Positions 1 through 8,074 of a stretch of 64,000 nucleotides of DNA are shown piece after piece. The stretch is from assembly GCF_000768315.1 (NCBI RefSeq), contig NZ_AQQX01000004.1:310001-374000 (forward strand). The letters are read 5' to 3'. The translations under genes were made by a program, and so were the position numbers. This DNA is from Pseudooceanicola atlanticus. Lineage in GTDB: Bacteria; Pseudomonadota; Alphaproteobacteria; Rhodobacterales; Rhodobacteraceae. Position 1 is the first letter of the stretch; every line of letters starts with the position of its first letter. A model generated the notes under the pieces. The model ran no database searches. It was not told the origin of the DNA and saw only the letters and a list, made by a program, of their open reading frames with translations.

Positions 1-226
1 GCTGGCGTTGATCCATGCGGGCCGCGCCCCTGCCACCTGGTTGCCGGCGCTTGGCTGGCTGGGGCGGCTGGCGATGGCCGATGTGTTCCTGATCGCGCTC
101 TATATCACCCTGGCCAAGGGCATCGGCATGGGCCGGATCGAAACCGCCTGGGGGCTCTATCTCTTCACCGGATGCATCCTGGCATCGCTCTTCGTTTCGG
201 CCCGGACCAAGCGGGCGATGGCGTAA
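1..226 (+). CDS. PqiA-like membrane protein, C-terminal fragment
   Basis: The reading frame is open from the left edge of the window to a TAA at 224-226, so the 5' part of the gene is missing. The visible 74 or so residues hold a MADVFLIALY membrane segment, a KGIGMGRIE loop, and a second hydrophobic helix ending in a short basic tail. This matches the C-terminus of the paraquat-inducible protein A family, inner membrane proteins that work with MCE-domain proteins in lipid transport between membranes. The partner genes would lie outside the window. The assignment comes from a short stretch and is moderate. Confidence 0.65.
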   Translation, partial: LALIHAGRAPATWLPALGWLGRLAMADVFLIALYITLAKGIGMGRIETAWGLYLFTGCILASLFVSARTKRAMA

Positions 227-319
227 AGCGGGACGCGTTAGGGAACTCTTTGACGATTTGCGCGTAGATAAGCGAAGAACCGCCGATCACGCGGGTCTGT
301 AGCCAGGGAGTGCCGCGCC

Positions 320-1108
320 ATGACGATCCAAGCCTTGAAGACCGCAACCGCCACTGCCCAAGCCGTCCTGCAGCCGATCGGCGTTGCCGCGATCCTTCTG
401 ACGACCTTGGGGCTTATCACGCTGACGGGCCTTGCCTTTGGCGGCGTGGTGCCCTGGCCGGAATTCTCGGTCACCTATGCCGGGGCCGAATACCAGGCGG
501 GCATGATCGCCCAGATCGCGCTGACCGGCCTGATGGTCGTGCTGTGCACCTACCTGCCCGGCACGATGCGCGTGCAGCGACTGGAAACGACGCATCGCCG
601 GTTCCACATGAACATGGAGGACGTGACCCGCGCCTACCATGCCGCCCATGCCGCCGACAGCGCGGGCAAGTTCCAGACCCGGCATGAATTCGACGCGGTG
701 CGCGAACGCATCGCCTATCTGCGCGACCACCCGGACCTTGAAGGGCTGGAGCCGCAGATCCTCGAGATCGCCGCGCAGATGAGCCAGGTGAGCCAGGATC
801 TGGCCGACACCTATTCCGACGAGAAGATGGAGCGCGCCCGCGGCTTCCTGCGCCAGCGCCAGGAAGAGGTCGCCCGCTTCGAACAGCGGCTGGAACAGGC
901 ACGGGCCGCAGTGCTTGAGATCAGCCATTGGGCCCGCCAGGTCGAGATGGAGGAATCGGTCGCGCGCAGCCAGCTGGACCGCCTGCAGGACGAGTTGCGC
1001 GACGTCATGCCGGAACTGCTGCCCGCCGCCGCGCGCACAAATCCCGCGCAGGACCGCATCATCGACCTGTCGACCCGCGCCGTCGCCAATCGCATTCCCG
1101 GCGAATGA
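320..1108 (+). CDS. Uncharacterised membrane protein with long coiled coil
   Basis: This 262-residue protein starts at ATG 320, with an AGGGAG ribosome site at 305-310. Two hydrophobic segments (about residues 19-43 and 60-80) are followed by a charged helical region from about 80 to 235, rich in Glu, Arg and Gln and predicted by eye to form a coiled coil. A short tail follows. I recognise no catalytic motif. It lies about 90 bp upstream of radA on the same strand. Homologues next to radA in related genomes are sometimes labelled as DNA repair proteins, but nothing in this sequence supports that label beyond the neighbour. A membrane-anchored scaffold is an inference. Confidence 0.75.
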   Translation: MTIQALKTATATAQAVLQPIGVAAILLTTLGLITLTGLAFGGVVPWPEFSVTYAGAEYQAGMIAQIALTGLMVVLCTYLPGTMRVQRLETTHRRFHMNMEDVTRAYHAAHAADSAGKFQTRHEFDAVRERIAYLRDHPDLEGLEPQILEIAAQMSQVSQDLADTYSDEKMERARGFLRQRQEEVARFEQRLEQARAAVLEISHWARQVEMEESVARSQLDRLQDELRDVMPELLPAAARTNPAQDRIIDLSTRAVANRIPGE

Positions 1109-1201
1109 CGCTTCCCCCAGCGGGTTGAATTGGCCCCGATGCGCCGCTTGGGCGCGGGCTGGCAATTGACCTGATCTGCCCCCTCGGGCACAAGACTTGG
1201 C

Positions 1202-2566
1202 ATGGCCAAAGCTGTCGTCTCCTATACCTGCCAATCCTGTGGCGAACATTTCACGAAATGGTCCGGGCGCTGCGACAATTGCGGCGAGTGGAACACCATC
1301 GTGGAGGAAAAGCCGCTGGCCTCCGGCCCCGGAAAGGCGCTGACCGGCAAGCGTGGCCGCGCCCTGGCGTTGACCGACCTCTCGGCGAAGGAAGCGCCGC
1401 CGCCGCGCACCGCGTCGGGCCTGGCCGAACTGGACCGGGTGCTGGGCGGCGGGCTGGTCCCGGCCTCGGCCATCCTGGTGGGGGGCGATCCGGGCATCGG
1501 GAAATCGACGCTGTTGTTGCAGGCCGCGGCGCGCTTTGCCTCCAACGGATTGAAGACATTCTACATTTCGGGCGAAGAGGCCTCGGCCCAGGTGCGGCTG
1601 CGCGCGGCGCGGCTGGGGCTGCAGGAGGCGCCGGTCAAGCTGGCGACCGAAACCTCCCTGCGCGACATCATGACGACGCTGGACGAGGAGCGCCCCGACC
1701 TGGTCATCATCGATTCGGTACAGACCATGTGGTCCGACACCGTCGACAGCGCGCCGGGATCGGTCAGCCAGGTGCGGTCCACCGCGCAGGAGCTGACGAC
1801 CTTTGCCAAGCGGCGCGGATCGGCGGTGATCCTGGTGGGTCACGTCACCAAGGAAGGCCAGATCGCCGGCCCCCGCGTGGTCGAGCACATGGTCGACACG
1901 GTGCTGTATTTCGAGGGCGAGCGCGGCCACCAGTTCCGGATCCTGCGCAGCGTCAAGAACCGCTTCGGCCCCGCGGATGAGATCGGCGTGTTCGAGATGA
2001 CCGGCACCGGCCTGTCGGAGGTCACCAATCCCTCTGCCCTTTTCCTGAGCGAGCGCGGCACGCCCGCGCCCGGATCGGTCGTCTTTGCCGGGATCGAGGG
2101 GACGCGCCCTGTCTTGGTGGAATTCCAGGCCCTTGTCGCGCCCACCCCGCATTCCCAGCCGCGCCGCACGGTGGTGGGCTGGGATGGCGGACGGCTGGCG
2201 ATGATCCTGGCCGTACTGGAGGCGCGCTGCGGCATCCCCTTTGCCGGGCTCGACGTCTACCTCAACGTCGCGGGCGGGCTGAAGGTCAGCGAACCGGCCG
2301 CCGACATGGCCGTGGCCGCAGCGCTTCTTTCGGCGCGCGAAGACACGGCATTGCCTGCCGAAAGCGTGGTCTTTGGCGAGATTTCCCTCTCGGGTGCGCT
2401 GAGACCGGTGGGTCAGACCGAAAACAGGTTGAAAGAAGCGGAAAAACTTGGTTTCTCCTCAGCCATCGTCCCGGCGGGCGGCAAGTCCAGCAGCCGGGAC
2501 GGAATGCGCCTGATGGAGATGCCGGATCTGACGGCCGTGGTGGGCGAGATTTTTGGCGCCGGTTGA
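1202..2566 (+). CDS. radA: DNA repair protein RadA
   Basis: RadA is a RecA-like ATPase that drives branch migration of recombination intermediates in the cytoplasm. The 454-residue protein shows the full family layout. A four-cysteine zinc finger (C10, C13, C24, C27) comes first, then a Walker A motif GGDPGIGKST at 94-103, the RadA-specific KNRFG motif at 252-256, and a C-terminal Lon-protease-like domain. Its length is normal for the family. It starts at ATG 1202, and cvpA begins 25 bp after its stop, so the two are probably cotranscribed. Confidence 0.97.
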   Translation: MAKAVVSYTCQSCGEHFTKWSGRCDNCGEWNTIVEEKPLASGPGKALTGKRGRALALTDLSAKEAPPPRTASGLAELDRVLGGGLVPASAILVGGDPGIGKSTLLLQAAARFASNGLKTFYISGEEASAQVRLRAARLGLQEAPVKLATETSLRDIMTTLDEERPDLVIIDSVQTMWSDTVDSAPGSVSQVRSTAQELTTFAKRRGSAVILVGHVTKEGQIAGPRVVEHMVDTVLYFEGERGHQFRILRSVKNRFGPADEIGVFEMTGTGLSEVTNPSALFLSERGTPAPGSVVFAGIEGTRPVLVEFQALVAPTPHSQPRRTVVGWDGGRLAMILAVLEARCGIPFAGLDVYLNVAGGLKVSEPAADMAVAAALLSAREDTALPAESVVFGEISLSGALRPVGQTENRLKEAEKLGFSSAIVPAGGKSSSRDGMRLMEMPDLTAVVGEIFGAG

Positions 2567-2590
2567 GCGCACAGGCAGAAGGACGGGCGG

Positions 2591-3145
2591 ATGGAAGGTT
2601 TCACTGTAGTCGATGCGATCGTGGCGGCGGTCATCATCCTGTCGGCGCTGCTGGCCTATTCGCGCGGCCTTGTCCGCGAGGCGCTGGCCATCGGCGGATG
2701 GATCGCGGCCGGCATCCTGGCCTTCATCTTTGCCCCGCAGGTGCAGCCGCTGGTCAAGGAAGTCCCTTTCATCGGCCCCTTCATCTCGGACAATTGCGAA
2801 TTGTCGATGATCACCGGCTTTGCCGCGGTCTTTGCCGTGGTGCTGCTGATCGCGTCGCTCTTCACGCCCTTGTTTTCCTCGGTCATCCAGCGGTCAGCCC
2901 TGGGTGGGCTGGACCAGGCGCTTGGCTTTCTCTTCGGCGTGGCGCGAGGGCTGCTGCTGGTGGCGATCGCCTTCTTCGTCTACGAGACGATCTTTGCCAC
3001 CCAGCACACTGCCGTGGTCGACGAAAGCCGCTCTGCCCTGGTCTTCGGCCAGCTGACCGGCCGGATCGAGCAGGAAAACCCGCAGGAAGCGCTCGGCTGG
3101 GTGACCCGCCAGTACGAACAGCTGATCGGCACCTGCGAGAGCTGA
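2591..3145 (+). CDS. cvpA: CvpA family membrane protein
   Basis: This 184-residue protein has four hydrophobic segments, at about residues 5-25, 28-48, 65-88 and 103-125. The conserved opening is an acidic VDAIVAAVI-type helix followed by YSRGLVREAL, typical of the CvpA family (colicin V production protein). These inner membrane proteins support envelope homeostasis and have no settled biochemical role. The gene follows radA directly. In many bacteria cvpA lies directly upstream of purF. Here purF is 1.7 kb further on, behind an inserted opposite-strand gene and a small ORF. Confidence 0.9.
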   Translation: MEGFTVVDAIVAAVIILSALLAYSRGLVREALAIGGWIAAGILAFIFAPQVQPLVKEVPFIGPFISDNCELSMITGFAAVFAVVLLIASLFTPLFSSVIQRSALGGLDQALGFLFGVARGLLLVAIAFFVYETIFATQHTAVVDESRSALVFGQLTGRIEQENPQEALGWVTRQYEQLIGTCES

Positions 3146-3167
3146 TCGCGCCTTTGACCTCCCTGGC

Positions 3168-4358
3168 CTAGCCCTGGCGGGCCAGGAACTCCTCCACCCC
3201 CTCGAACAGCCGCTCCCAGGCCGGTTCGTGGTCCAGGATGACGTGGGAATTGGTGTCCAGCGGCAGGAATTCCGCGCCCGGAATCATCGCCGCGATCTCC
3301 TGCCCTTCGGAAAACGGCTGTACCGCGTCGCCCCGGCCATGGGCGACGAGGGTGGGCACGCTGACCTGCGCGACACGCTCCCGCACATCGAGGTGATTGA
3401 TCGCGCGGCGCAGGGCCGCGGCATTGTCGGGTGAGGCCGAGGCGAGCTGAAGCTCGATCAGGTTGCGCAGGTGTTCGGGGCGTCCATTGGGCAGCATCAG
3501 CGTCGTGAAGGCCGACATGAAGGCGCTGTCGGGCTGGCCCCAGCCCTGCCGGATCAGTTGCAGGAAGGTTTCAGCCATGGTGTCGCCGCTCTCGCGGTCG
3601 CGCAGGGCGGCGCCGCGCAGGAACCCCGCATGCAGGATCAGGGCGCTGACCCGCTCGGGATGGCGCACGGCAAAGGCGATGGCGGCGGGCACGCTTTGCG
3701 ACACCGCGTAGATCGCGAACCGGTCGAGGCCCGCGGCGTCCGCGACGATCTCCATGTCCGCCACCATCGTGTCGAGGTCCGGGGCCGGGTCGCAGCGTTC
3801 CGACAGGCCGGTGCCGCGCGGATCATAGCGGACAAGCCGCCGACCGGCCGAAAGACGTTCCAGAAGCGGGCGCCAGATCGGGCTCTCGATGTCGCGTTCC
3901 AGGTGCGAAAGCCAGTGACCGGCGCGCAGCAGCGGCGGCCCTTCCCCGATCTCGGCCCAGGCGAGGCCGGCGCCGTCGGCGGTGCGGGCCATGCGGATGC
4001 GCTGGCGCAATGGCGGATCGGGGCGCGTGGGATCGGGGCGTTCCGTGCCGTTGATCTTGACCGGCACGGCCAGTTGCAGCCCGCGCCTTGTGATCGTGCG
4101 GATCACCGCCTGGCGGCTGCCATCGTCGCCCACGGCCTGACGCGCGGCGTTGATGCGGCTGGAAATCGCCGCCTCGGACACGATACGACCCTGCCAGACC
4201 GCGTCGATCAGCGCGTCCTTGGTCACCAGCGCACCGTCGCTTTCCACCAGCAGGCGCAGAAGGTGAAAGACCTGCGGTTCGACCTTCACGGGCTCGCCCG
4301 CGCGGGTCAGCGCGTGGCGGTCGGTGTCGAGGACGCAATCGGCGAAACGGTAGATCAT
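3168..4358 (-). CDS. Winged-helix DNA-binding domain fused to alpha/beta hydrolase
   Basis: The protein has 396 residues when started at ATG 4358 (MIYRFADCVL); a longer open frame upstream lacks a family match. Residues 1-105 are an OmpR/PhoB-type winged helix (EPQVFHLLRLLVE, then AVWQGRIVSE and TRRGLQLAVPV). Residues 120-396 are an alpha/beta hydrolase with candidate nucleophile S220 in YAVSQS (Ala and Ser replace the usual flanking glycines), a later GRGD acid and a NSHVILD histidine near the C-terminus. There is no transmembrane segment between the domains, unlike CadC. The layout suggests a regulator whose sensor domain is a hydrolase fold that binds or cleaves a small ligand. It sits alone on the minus strand between cvpA and purF. 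The target genes are unknown. Confidence 0.85.
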   Translation of the reverse strand: MIYRFADCVLDTDRHALTRAGEPVKVEPQVFHLLRLLVESDGALVTKDALIDAVWQGRIVSEAAISSRINAARQAVGDDGSRQAVIRTITRRGLQLAVPVKINGTERPDPTRPDPPLRQRIRMARTADGAGLAWAEIGEGPPLLRAGHWLSHLERDIESPIWRPLLERLSAGRRLVRYDPRGTGLSERCDPAPDLDTMVADMEIVADAAGLDRFAIYAVSQSVPAAIAFAVRHPERVSALILHAGFLRGAALRDRESGDTMAETFLQLIRQGWGQPDSAFMSAFTTLMLPNGRPEHLRNLIELQLASASPDNAAALRRAINHLDVRERVAQVSVPTLVAHGRGDAVQPFSEGQEIAAMIPGAEFLPLDTNSHVILDHEPAWERLFEGVEEFLARQG

Positions 4359-4500
4359 GGGGCGAGTGTTGCCCTGCCCGCCCGCGATCTCAAGGAAAAC
4401 CGCGCGATCTGGAGGGTTTCCCAAGGCTTTCTCAAGATCACCGCCAAGCGGGGATGCGGGCCCGGGTCCAGGATGGAGCCATCAGATCAGGGAGATCATC

Positions 4501-4692
4501 ATGGACGAATTCGACACCCCCATCCGCCTGCGCCCCGACGGCAGCATCGACACCGCCTACTACATCGCCCGCAGCCGCGAACTGCGCAGCCGCCAGGCGC
4601 TGGACATGGCGGCAGAGGCCGGGCGCACACCGGGCCGGTTGACCCGCCTTCTGGGCCGGGTTCTGACGCTGACCCGCATCGCCCGGGCCTGA
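4501..4692 (+). CDS. Small basic protein, uncharacterised
   Basis: This is a 63-residue ORF from ATG 4501, with a GGGAG ribosome site about 6 bp upstream. The N-terminal half is acidic and contains DTAYYIARSRELRS. The C-terminal third is basic and amphipathic (RLTRLLGRVLTLTR). It resembles the small arginine-rich proteins common in this bacterial group, but I cannot place it in a named family. The ribosome site and reading frame are the main support. It could be a regulatory small protein; this is inference only. Confidence 0.55.
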   Translation: MDEFDTPIRLRPDGSIDTAYYIARSRELRSRQALDMAAEAGRTPGRLTRLLGRVLTLTRIARA

Positions 4693-4830
4693 AAATATGG
4701 GCTTTCGGGCGATTGATGGGCATCACACCGGCAGGGCCGCGGCAGGACGATCACGATTGCTCGTCCCCGGGCATTGATTTGTGATCCTTTCGTGACACCG
4801 CGGCGCTGAGGTCATAAGAGGGGGGCAAGG

Positions 4831-6357
4831 ATGCGACAGGATTCGGAGCTCGCCTTGTCCCACGACACTCTCGCCCCCGCCCAACTGCCGGACGACACGA
4901 AGGATTTGCCCCGCCACCCGTGGGACGATGACAAGCTGCATGAAGAGTGCGGCGTCTTCGGCGTGATCGGCGTCACCGATGCCTCGAACTTCGTCGCGCT
5001 TGGCCTGCACGCGTTGCAGCACCGTGGACAGGAGGCCGGCGGCATCGTCTGCCATCGTCCCGATCACGGTTTCAACTCGGCCCGCCGGTTCGGCTATGTC
5101 CGCGACAACTTCACCTCTCAGGACGTGATGGAAACCCTGCCCGGGCCGCTGGCCATCGGGCATGTGCGCTATTCCACCACCGGGTCGAAAGGGTCCACCG
5201 CGATCCGCGACGTGCAGCCCTTCTTCGGTGAGTTCTCCATGGGCGGCGCGGCGCTGGCCCATAACGGCAACATCACCAATGCCGACGCCCTGCGCCGGGA
5301 ACTGATCGAGCGCGGCTCGATTTTCCAGAGCTCGTCGGACAGCGAATGCATCATCCACCTGATGGCGCGGTCGCTGCAAAAGGACATCCCCGATCGGATG
5401 GAAGATGCGCTGCGCCGGGTCGAAGGCGCCTTTTCGGTCGTCGCCATGACCCGGACCAAGCTGATCGGCGTGCGTGACCCGCTGGGCGTGCGCCCGCTGG
5501 TTCTGGGCAAGGTCGCGGATGGCTGGTGCCTGTCCTCGGAAACCTGTGCGCTGGACATCATCGGTGCGGAGTTCGTGCGCGAGGTCGAACCGGGCGAGAT
5601 GGTCGTGATCACCGATCAGGGCGTCGATAGCCGCTTCCCCTTCCGTCGCCGGAATTCCCGGTTCTGCATCTTCGAACATGTCTATTTCAGCCGCCCCGAT
5701 TCGATCATCGGCGGCCGGTCCGTCTATGAAACCCGCCGCCAGATCGGCGTGGAACTGGCCCGCGAGGCCCCCGTCGAGGCCGACCTGGTCTGCCCGGTGC
5801 CTGACAGCGGCACCCCGGCGGCGATCGGGTTTTCCCAGGAAAGCGGCATCCCCTACGCCATGGGGATCATCCGCAACCAGTATATGGGCCGGACCTTCAT
5901 CGAACCGACCGAGCAGATCCGGAACATGGGCGTGCGGCTGAAGCTGAACGTCAACCGCGCGCTGATCAAGGGCAAGCGGGTGATCCTGGTCGACGACTCG
6001 GTCGTGCGCGGCACCACGTCCCGCAAGATCAAGGAGATGATCCTGGATGCCGGCGCAGCCGAGGTGCATTTCCGCATCGCCTCTCCGCCGACGGCCTGGC
6101 CGTGTTTCTACGGCGTGGACACACCACAGCGCGAGAAACTGCTCGCCGCGACCATGTCCGAGGAAGAAATGCGCGAGCACCTCGCGGTGGATTCGCTGAA
6201 ATTCATCTCTCTCGACGGGCTGTACCGCGCCGTGGGCGAGGCCGAGGGCCGCAAGGACGACTGCCCGCAATTCTGCGATGCGTGTTTCTCGGGTGAATAC
6301 CCGGTGGAACCGTCGGACATGATCGAAAAGGGATTCGAGCTGAAAGCCGCGGAATAA
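4831..6357 (+). CDS. purF: Amidophosphoribosyltransferase (glutamine PRPP amidotransferase)
   Basis: PurF catalyses the first committed step of purine synthesis, transferring glutamine-derived ammonia to PRPP to give 5-phosphoribosylamine. The 508-residue protein has the class II amidotransferase nucleophile at C40 (EECGVFGV), which implies removal of a 39-residue propeptide. The PRPP loop is ILVDDSVVRGTT. Cysteines in SRFCIFEH, WPCFYGVD and CPQFCDAC match the iron-sulphur ligands of the Bacillus-type enzyme. The start is ATG 4831, with purine-rich GGGGGGCAAGG just upstream. A strong terminator follows at 6382-6418. Confidence 0.98.
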   Translation: MRQDSELALSHDTLAPAQLPDDTKDLPRHPWDDDKLHEECGVFGVIGVTDASNFVALGLHALQHRGQEAGGIVCHRPDHGFNSARRFGYVRDNFTSQDVMETLPGPLAIGHVRYSTTGSKGSTAIRDVQPFFGEFSMGGAALAHNGNITNADALRRELIERGSIFQSSSDSECIIHLMARSLQKDIPDRMEDALRRVEGAFSVVAMTRTKLIGVRDPLGVRPLVLGKVADGWCLSSETCALDIIGAEFVREVEPGEMVVITDQGVDSRFPFRRRNSRFCIFEHVYFSRPDSIIGGRSVYETRRQIGVELAREAPVEADLVCPVPDSGTPAAIGFSQESGIPYAMGIIRNQYMGRTFIEPTEQIRNMGVRLKLNVNRALIKGKRVILVDDSVVRGTTSRKIKEMILDAGAAEVHFRIASPPTAWPCFYGVDTPQREKLLAATMSEEEMREHLAVDSLKFISLDGLYRAVGEAEGRKDDCPQFCDACFSGEYPVEPSDMIEKGFELKAAE

Positions 6358-6381
6358 CGCGACAGGCCGGCTGACCTCGGC

Positions 6382-6418
6382 AGGGCCCCGTGGGTGTGAC
6401 CCCGCGGGGCCCTTTTTC
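6382..6418 (+). terminator. Rho-independent terminator after purF
   Basis: The arms AGGGCCCCGTGGG (6382-6394) and CCCGCGGGGCCCT (6401-6413) pair over 13 bp with one G-T wobble around a 6-nt loop, followed by a T-rich run at 6413-6417. It lies 25 bp after the purF stop codon. Confidence 0.85.
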
Positions 6419-6602
6419 GTTTTGGCGCCCCCCCTTGAACCGGCCTCGTGCCGTAGCGTCCATCGCCCTGATCGGCGGCGGGGCGCCGATCAGGGCATCG
6501 GGACCGGCGCCCTTGCGCGCAAGGGTTATCAGGCCCCTTTCCCTCGGCGCGGGGATCGGGCATTGGCCCGCTCCGCACGCTGCGCAGAGGAAAGAGGCAC
6601 AG

Positions 6603-6851
6603 ATGGCAAGCACACCGCAGAACGTGGCGAAGATCGCCACCAAGACCGACGCGATCGACATGTCCGGGATGTCCCTGCTGGGCACCATGGTCGAGGCCAG
6701 TGGCCCGAAGGCCCTGTTGCGCCTGTCGACCGGCCAGGTGCGCAAGGTGGCTCCGGGTGACCGGGTCGGGCTCGCCCAGATCCGCGCCATTGGCGCCGGG
6801 ATGGTCCAGGTCACCGGGCTGGGCGGCACCGATACGCTGACCATGCCGTAG
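6603..6851 (+). CDS. Small PilP/GspC-like beta-domain protein
   Basis: This 82-residue protein starts at ATG 6603 (MASTPQNVAK) with a GAGGAAAGAGG purine stretch upstream. After a polar N-terminus, the sequence reads LLGTMVE...ALLRLSTG...VAPGDRV...IRAIG and ends DTLTMP. This spacing of glycines and small beta strands resembles the C-terminal domain of PilP and the homology region of GspC, which are inner membrane components of type IV pili and type II secretion. Here the domain stands alone, with no signal anchor and no pilus or secretion genes nearby, so its role is unknown. An open frame runs further upstream, but the ribosome site favours this start. Confidence 0.6.
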   Translation: MASTPQNVAKIATKTDAIDMSGMSLLGTMVEASGPKALLRLSTGQVRKVAPGDRVGLAQIRAIGAGMVQVTGLGGTDTLTMP

Positions 6852-6964
6852 GGCTGATGGCGGCCCTGCCCCGTCGCACGCCCCTGCCGCCCGAACGCGC
6901 GGGCAGCACGGGGCGCGACACGGCGGCTCTTGACGCTGTCGGGCAAAGCGGCCAAACCCGCGCC

Positions 6965-7606
6965 ATGACAGACAAGATCGCCCTGATTACCGGTGCCTCC
7001 CGCGGGCTTGGCGCGTCGCTGGCCAAGGCGCTGGCGCCGACGCATCACATCGTTGCCGTCGCCCGCACGGTCGGCGCGCTGGAGGAACTGGACGACACGA
7101 TCCGCACCGCCGGCGGGGCCGTCACGCTGGCGCCCATGGATATCACCAAGCCCGACGCGATGGCGCAGCTGTGCCGGTCGATCCATGACCGCTGGGGCGG
7201 TGCGGCGCTCTGGGCGCATACGGCGATCCATGCCGCACCGCTGTCGCCGGCCGCGCATATCGACGCCAAGGATTGGGCCAAGTCGGTCGAGATCAACGTG
7301 ACCGCCATGGGCCACCTGGTCCCCTATATCGCCGCCCTGCTGGGCAGCGAGGGCACGGCGCTTTTCTTCGACGACGCGGCGGTCGGCACCAAGTTCCACG
7401 GCGCCTACGGCGCGACCAAGGCGGCGCAGATCGCGCTGGTGCGGTCCTGGGCGGCGGAAAGCGCGGCTTCGGGCCCCAATGTGCAGGTGCTGACGCCCTC
7501 GCCGATGCCCACGGCCACCCGCGCCCGGTTCCATCCCGGTGAGGACCGGACCAACCTGATCCACCCGGATCAGGAGGCCAAGCGGCTGCTGGCCGGCATC
7601 GTCTGA
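6965..7606 (+). CDS. SDR family oxidoreductase
   Basis: This is a 213-residue short-chain dehydrogenase started at ATG 6965 (MTDKIALITG). The nucleotide-binding motif GASRGLG is at 10-16, an NVT segment at 111-113 takes the place of the structural NNAG region, and the active-site pair Y148/K152 is present in YGATK. The serine normally found about 13 residues before the tyrosine is absent; the stretch reads LFFDDAAVG. It is also somewhat shorter than typical SDRs of about 250 residues. The substrate cannot be inferred. It is followed 3 bp later by a DUF1801 gene, suggesting cotranscription. Confidence 0.85.
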   Translation: MTDKIALITGASRGLGASLAKALAPTHHIVAVARTVGALEELDDTIRTAGGAVTLAPMDITKPDAMAQLCRSIHDRWGGAALWAHTAIHAAPLSPAAHIDAKDWAKSVEINVTAMGHLVPYIAALLGSEGTALFFDDAAVGTKFHGAYGATKAAQIALVRSWAAESAASGPNVQVLTPSPMPTATRARFHPGEDRTNLIHPDQEAKRLLAGIV

Positions 7607-7609
7607 GCC

Positions 7610-7984
7610 ATGACCAGCGCGGAGATATCAGCCTATATCGCCGCGCAGCCCGAGGCGCGCGCGCAGGCCCTGACCGCCCTGCACCATTTCCTGGCCGACC
7701 GGATCACCCATGCCGGCGTCGCGGCCGAGGATGTCATGTCCTACAACATGCCCGGCTTTCGCATCCTGTCAGAGCCCGGCCGCGGATCGGTCCTGCTGGG
7801 TTATGCGGGATGGCAGGCGCATCTGGCGCTCTATCCGCATTCCGGCACGATCCTGTCGCAGATGACCGACCTGACCCACGGGATGAGCCAGACCCGCGGC
7901 GCGCTGCACCTGCCCATCGGCACCCTGCCCTCGGAGCAGATCGTCGACCGGATGATCACGCTGCGCCTGGAAGAACTGTCCTGA
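7610..7984 (+). CDS. DUF1801 family protein
   Basis: This is a 124-residue cytoplasmic protein. The pattern of an N-terminal helical stretch, VMSYNMPGF, a LGYAGWQAHLALYPHSG strand region and a C-terminal LRLEEL helix matches the DUF1801 (YdhG-like) fold. The biochemical role of this family is not settled. The gene begins 3 bp after the SDR stop codon and probably shares its transcript. A weak hairpin lies downstream, before surE. Confidence 0.8.
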   Translation: MTSAEISAYIAAQPEARAQALTALHHFLADRITHAGVAAEDVMSYNMPGFRILSEPGRGSVLLGYAGWQAHLALYPHSGTILSQMTDLTHGMSQTRGALHLPIGTLPSEQIVDRMITLRLEELS

Positions 7985-7993
7985 GCCACGCCG

Positions 7994-8013
7994 AAGGCCC
8001 GTTCGGCCTTTGT
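7994..8013 (+). terminator. Possible weak terminator before surE
   Basis: AAGGCC (7994-7999) can pair with GGCCTT (8005-8010) around a 5-nt loop. Only a short T-rich stretch (TGTCTGCTT) follows. The stem is short, so this is a tentative call. Confidence 0.35.
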
Positions 8014-8074
8014 CTGCTTGCCCGTCGCGCCCCCCATCGGTATGCAGAGCGAAATATCACGGCAGGGGCAGGAC

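Noticed and set aside
287-2152. 621-residue open frame on the minus strand antisense to radA and its neighbour
   Set aside because: It runs through the well-supported radA gene. The protein is rich in Arg, Gly, Ala, His and Asp with no family pattern, as expected from an antisense frame in high-GC DNA.
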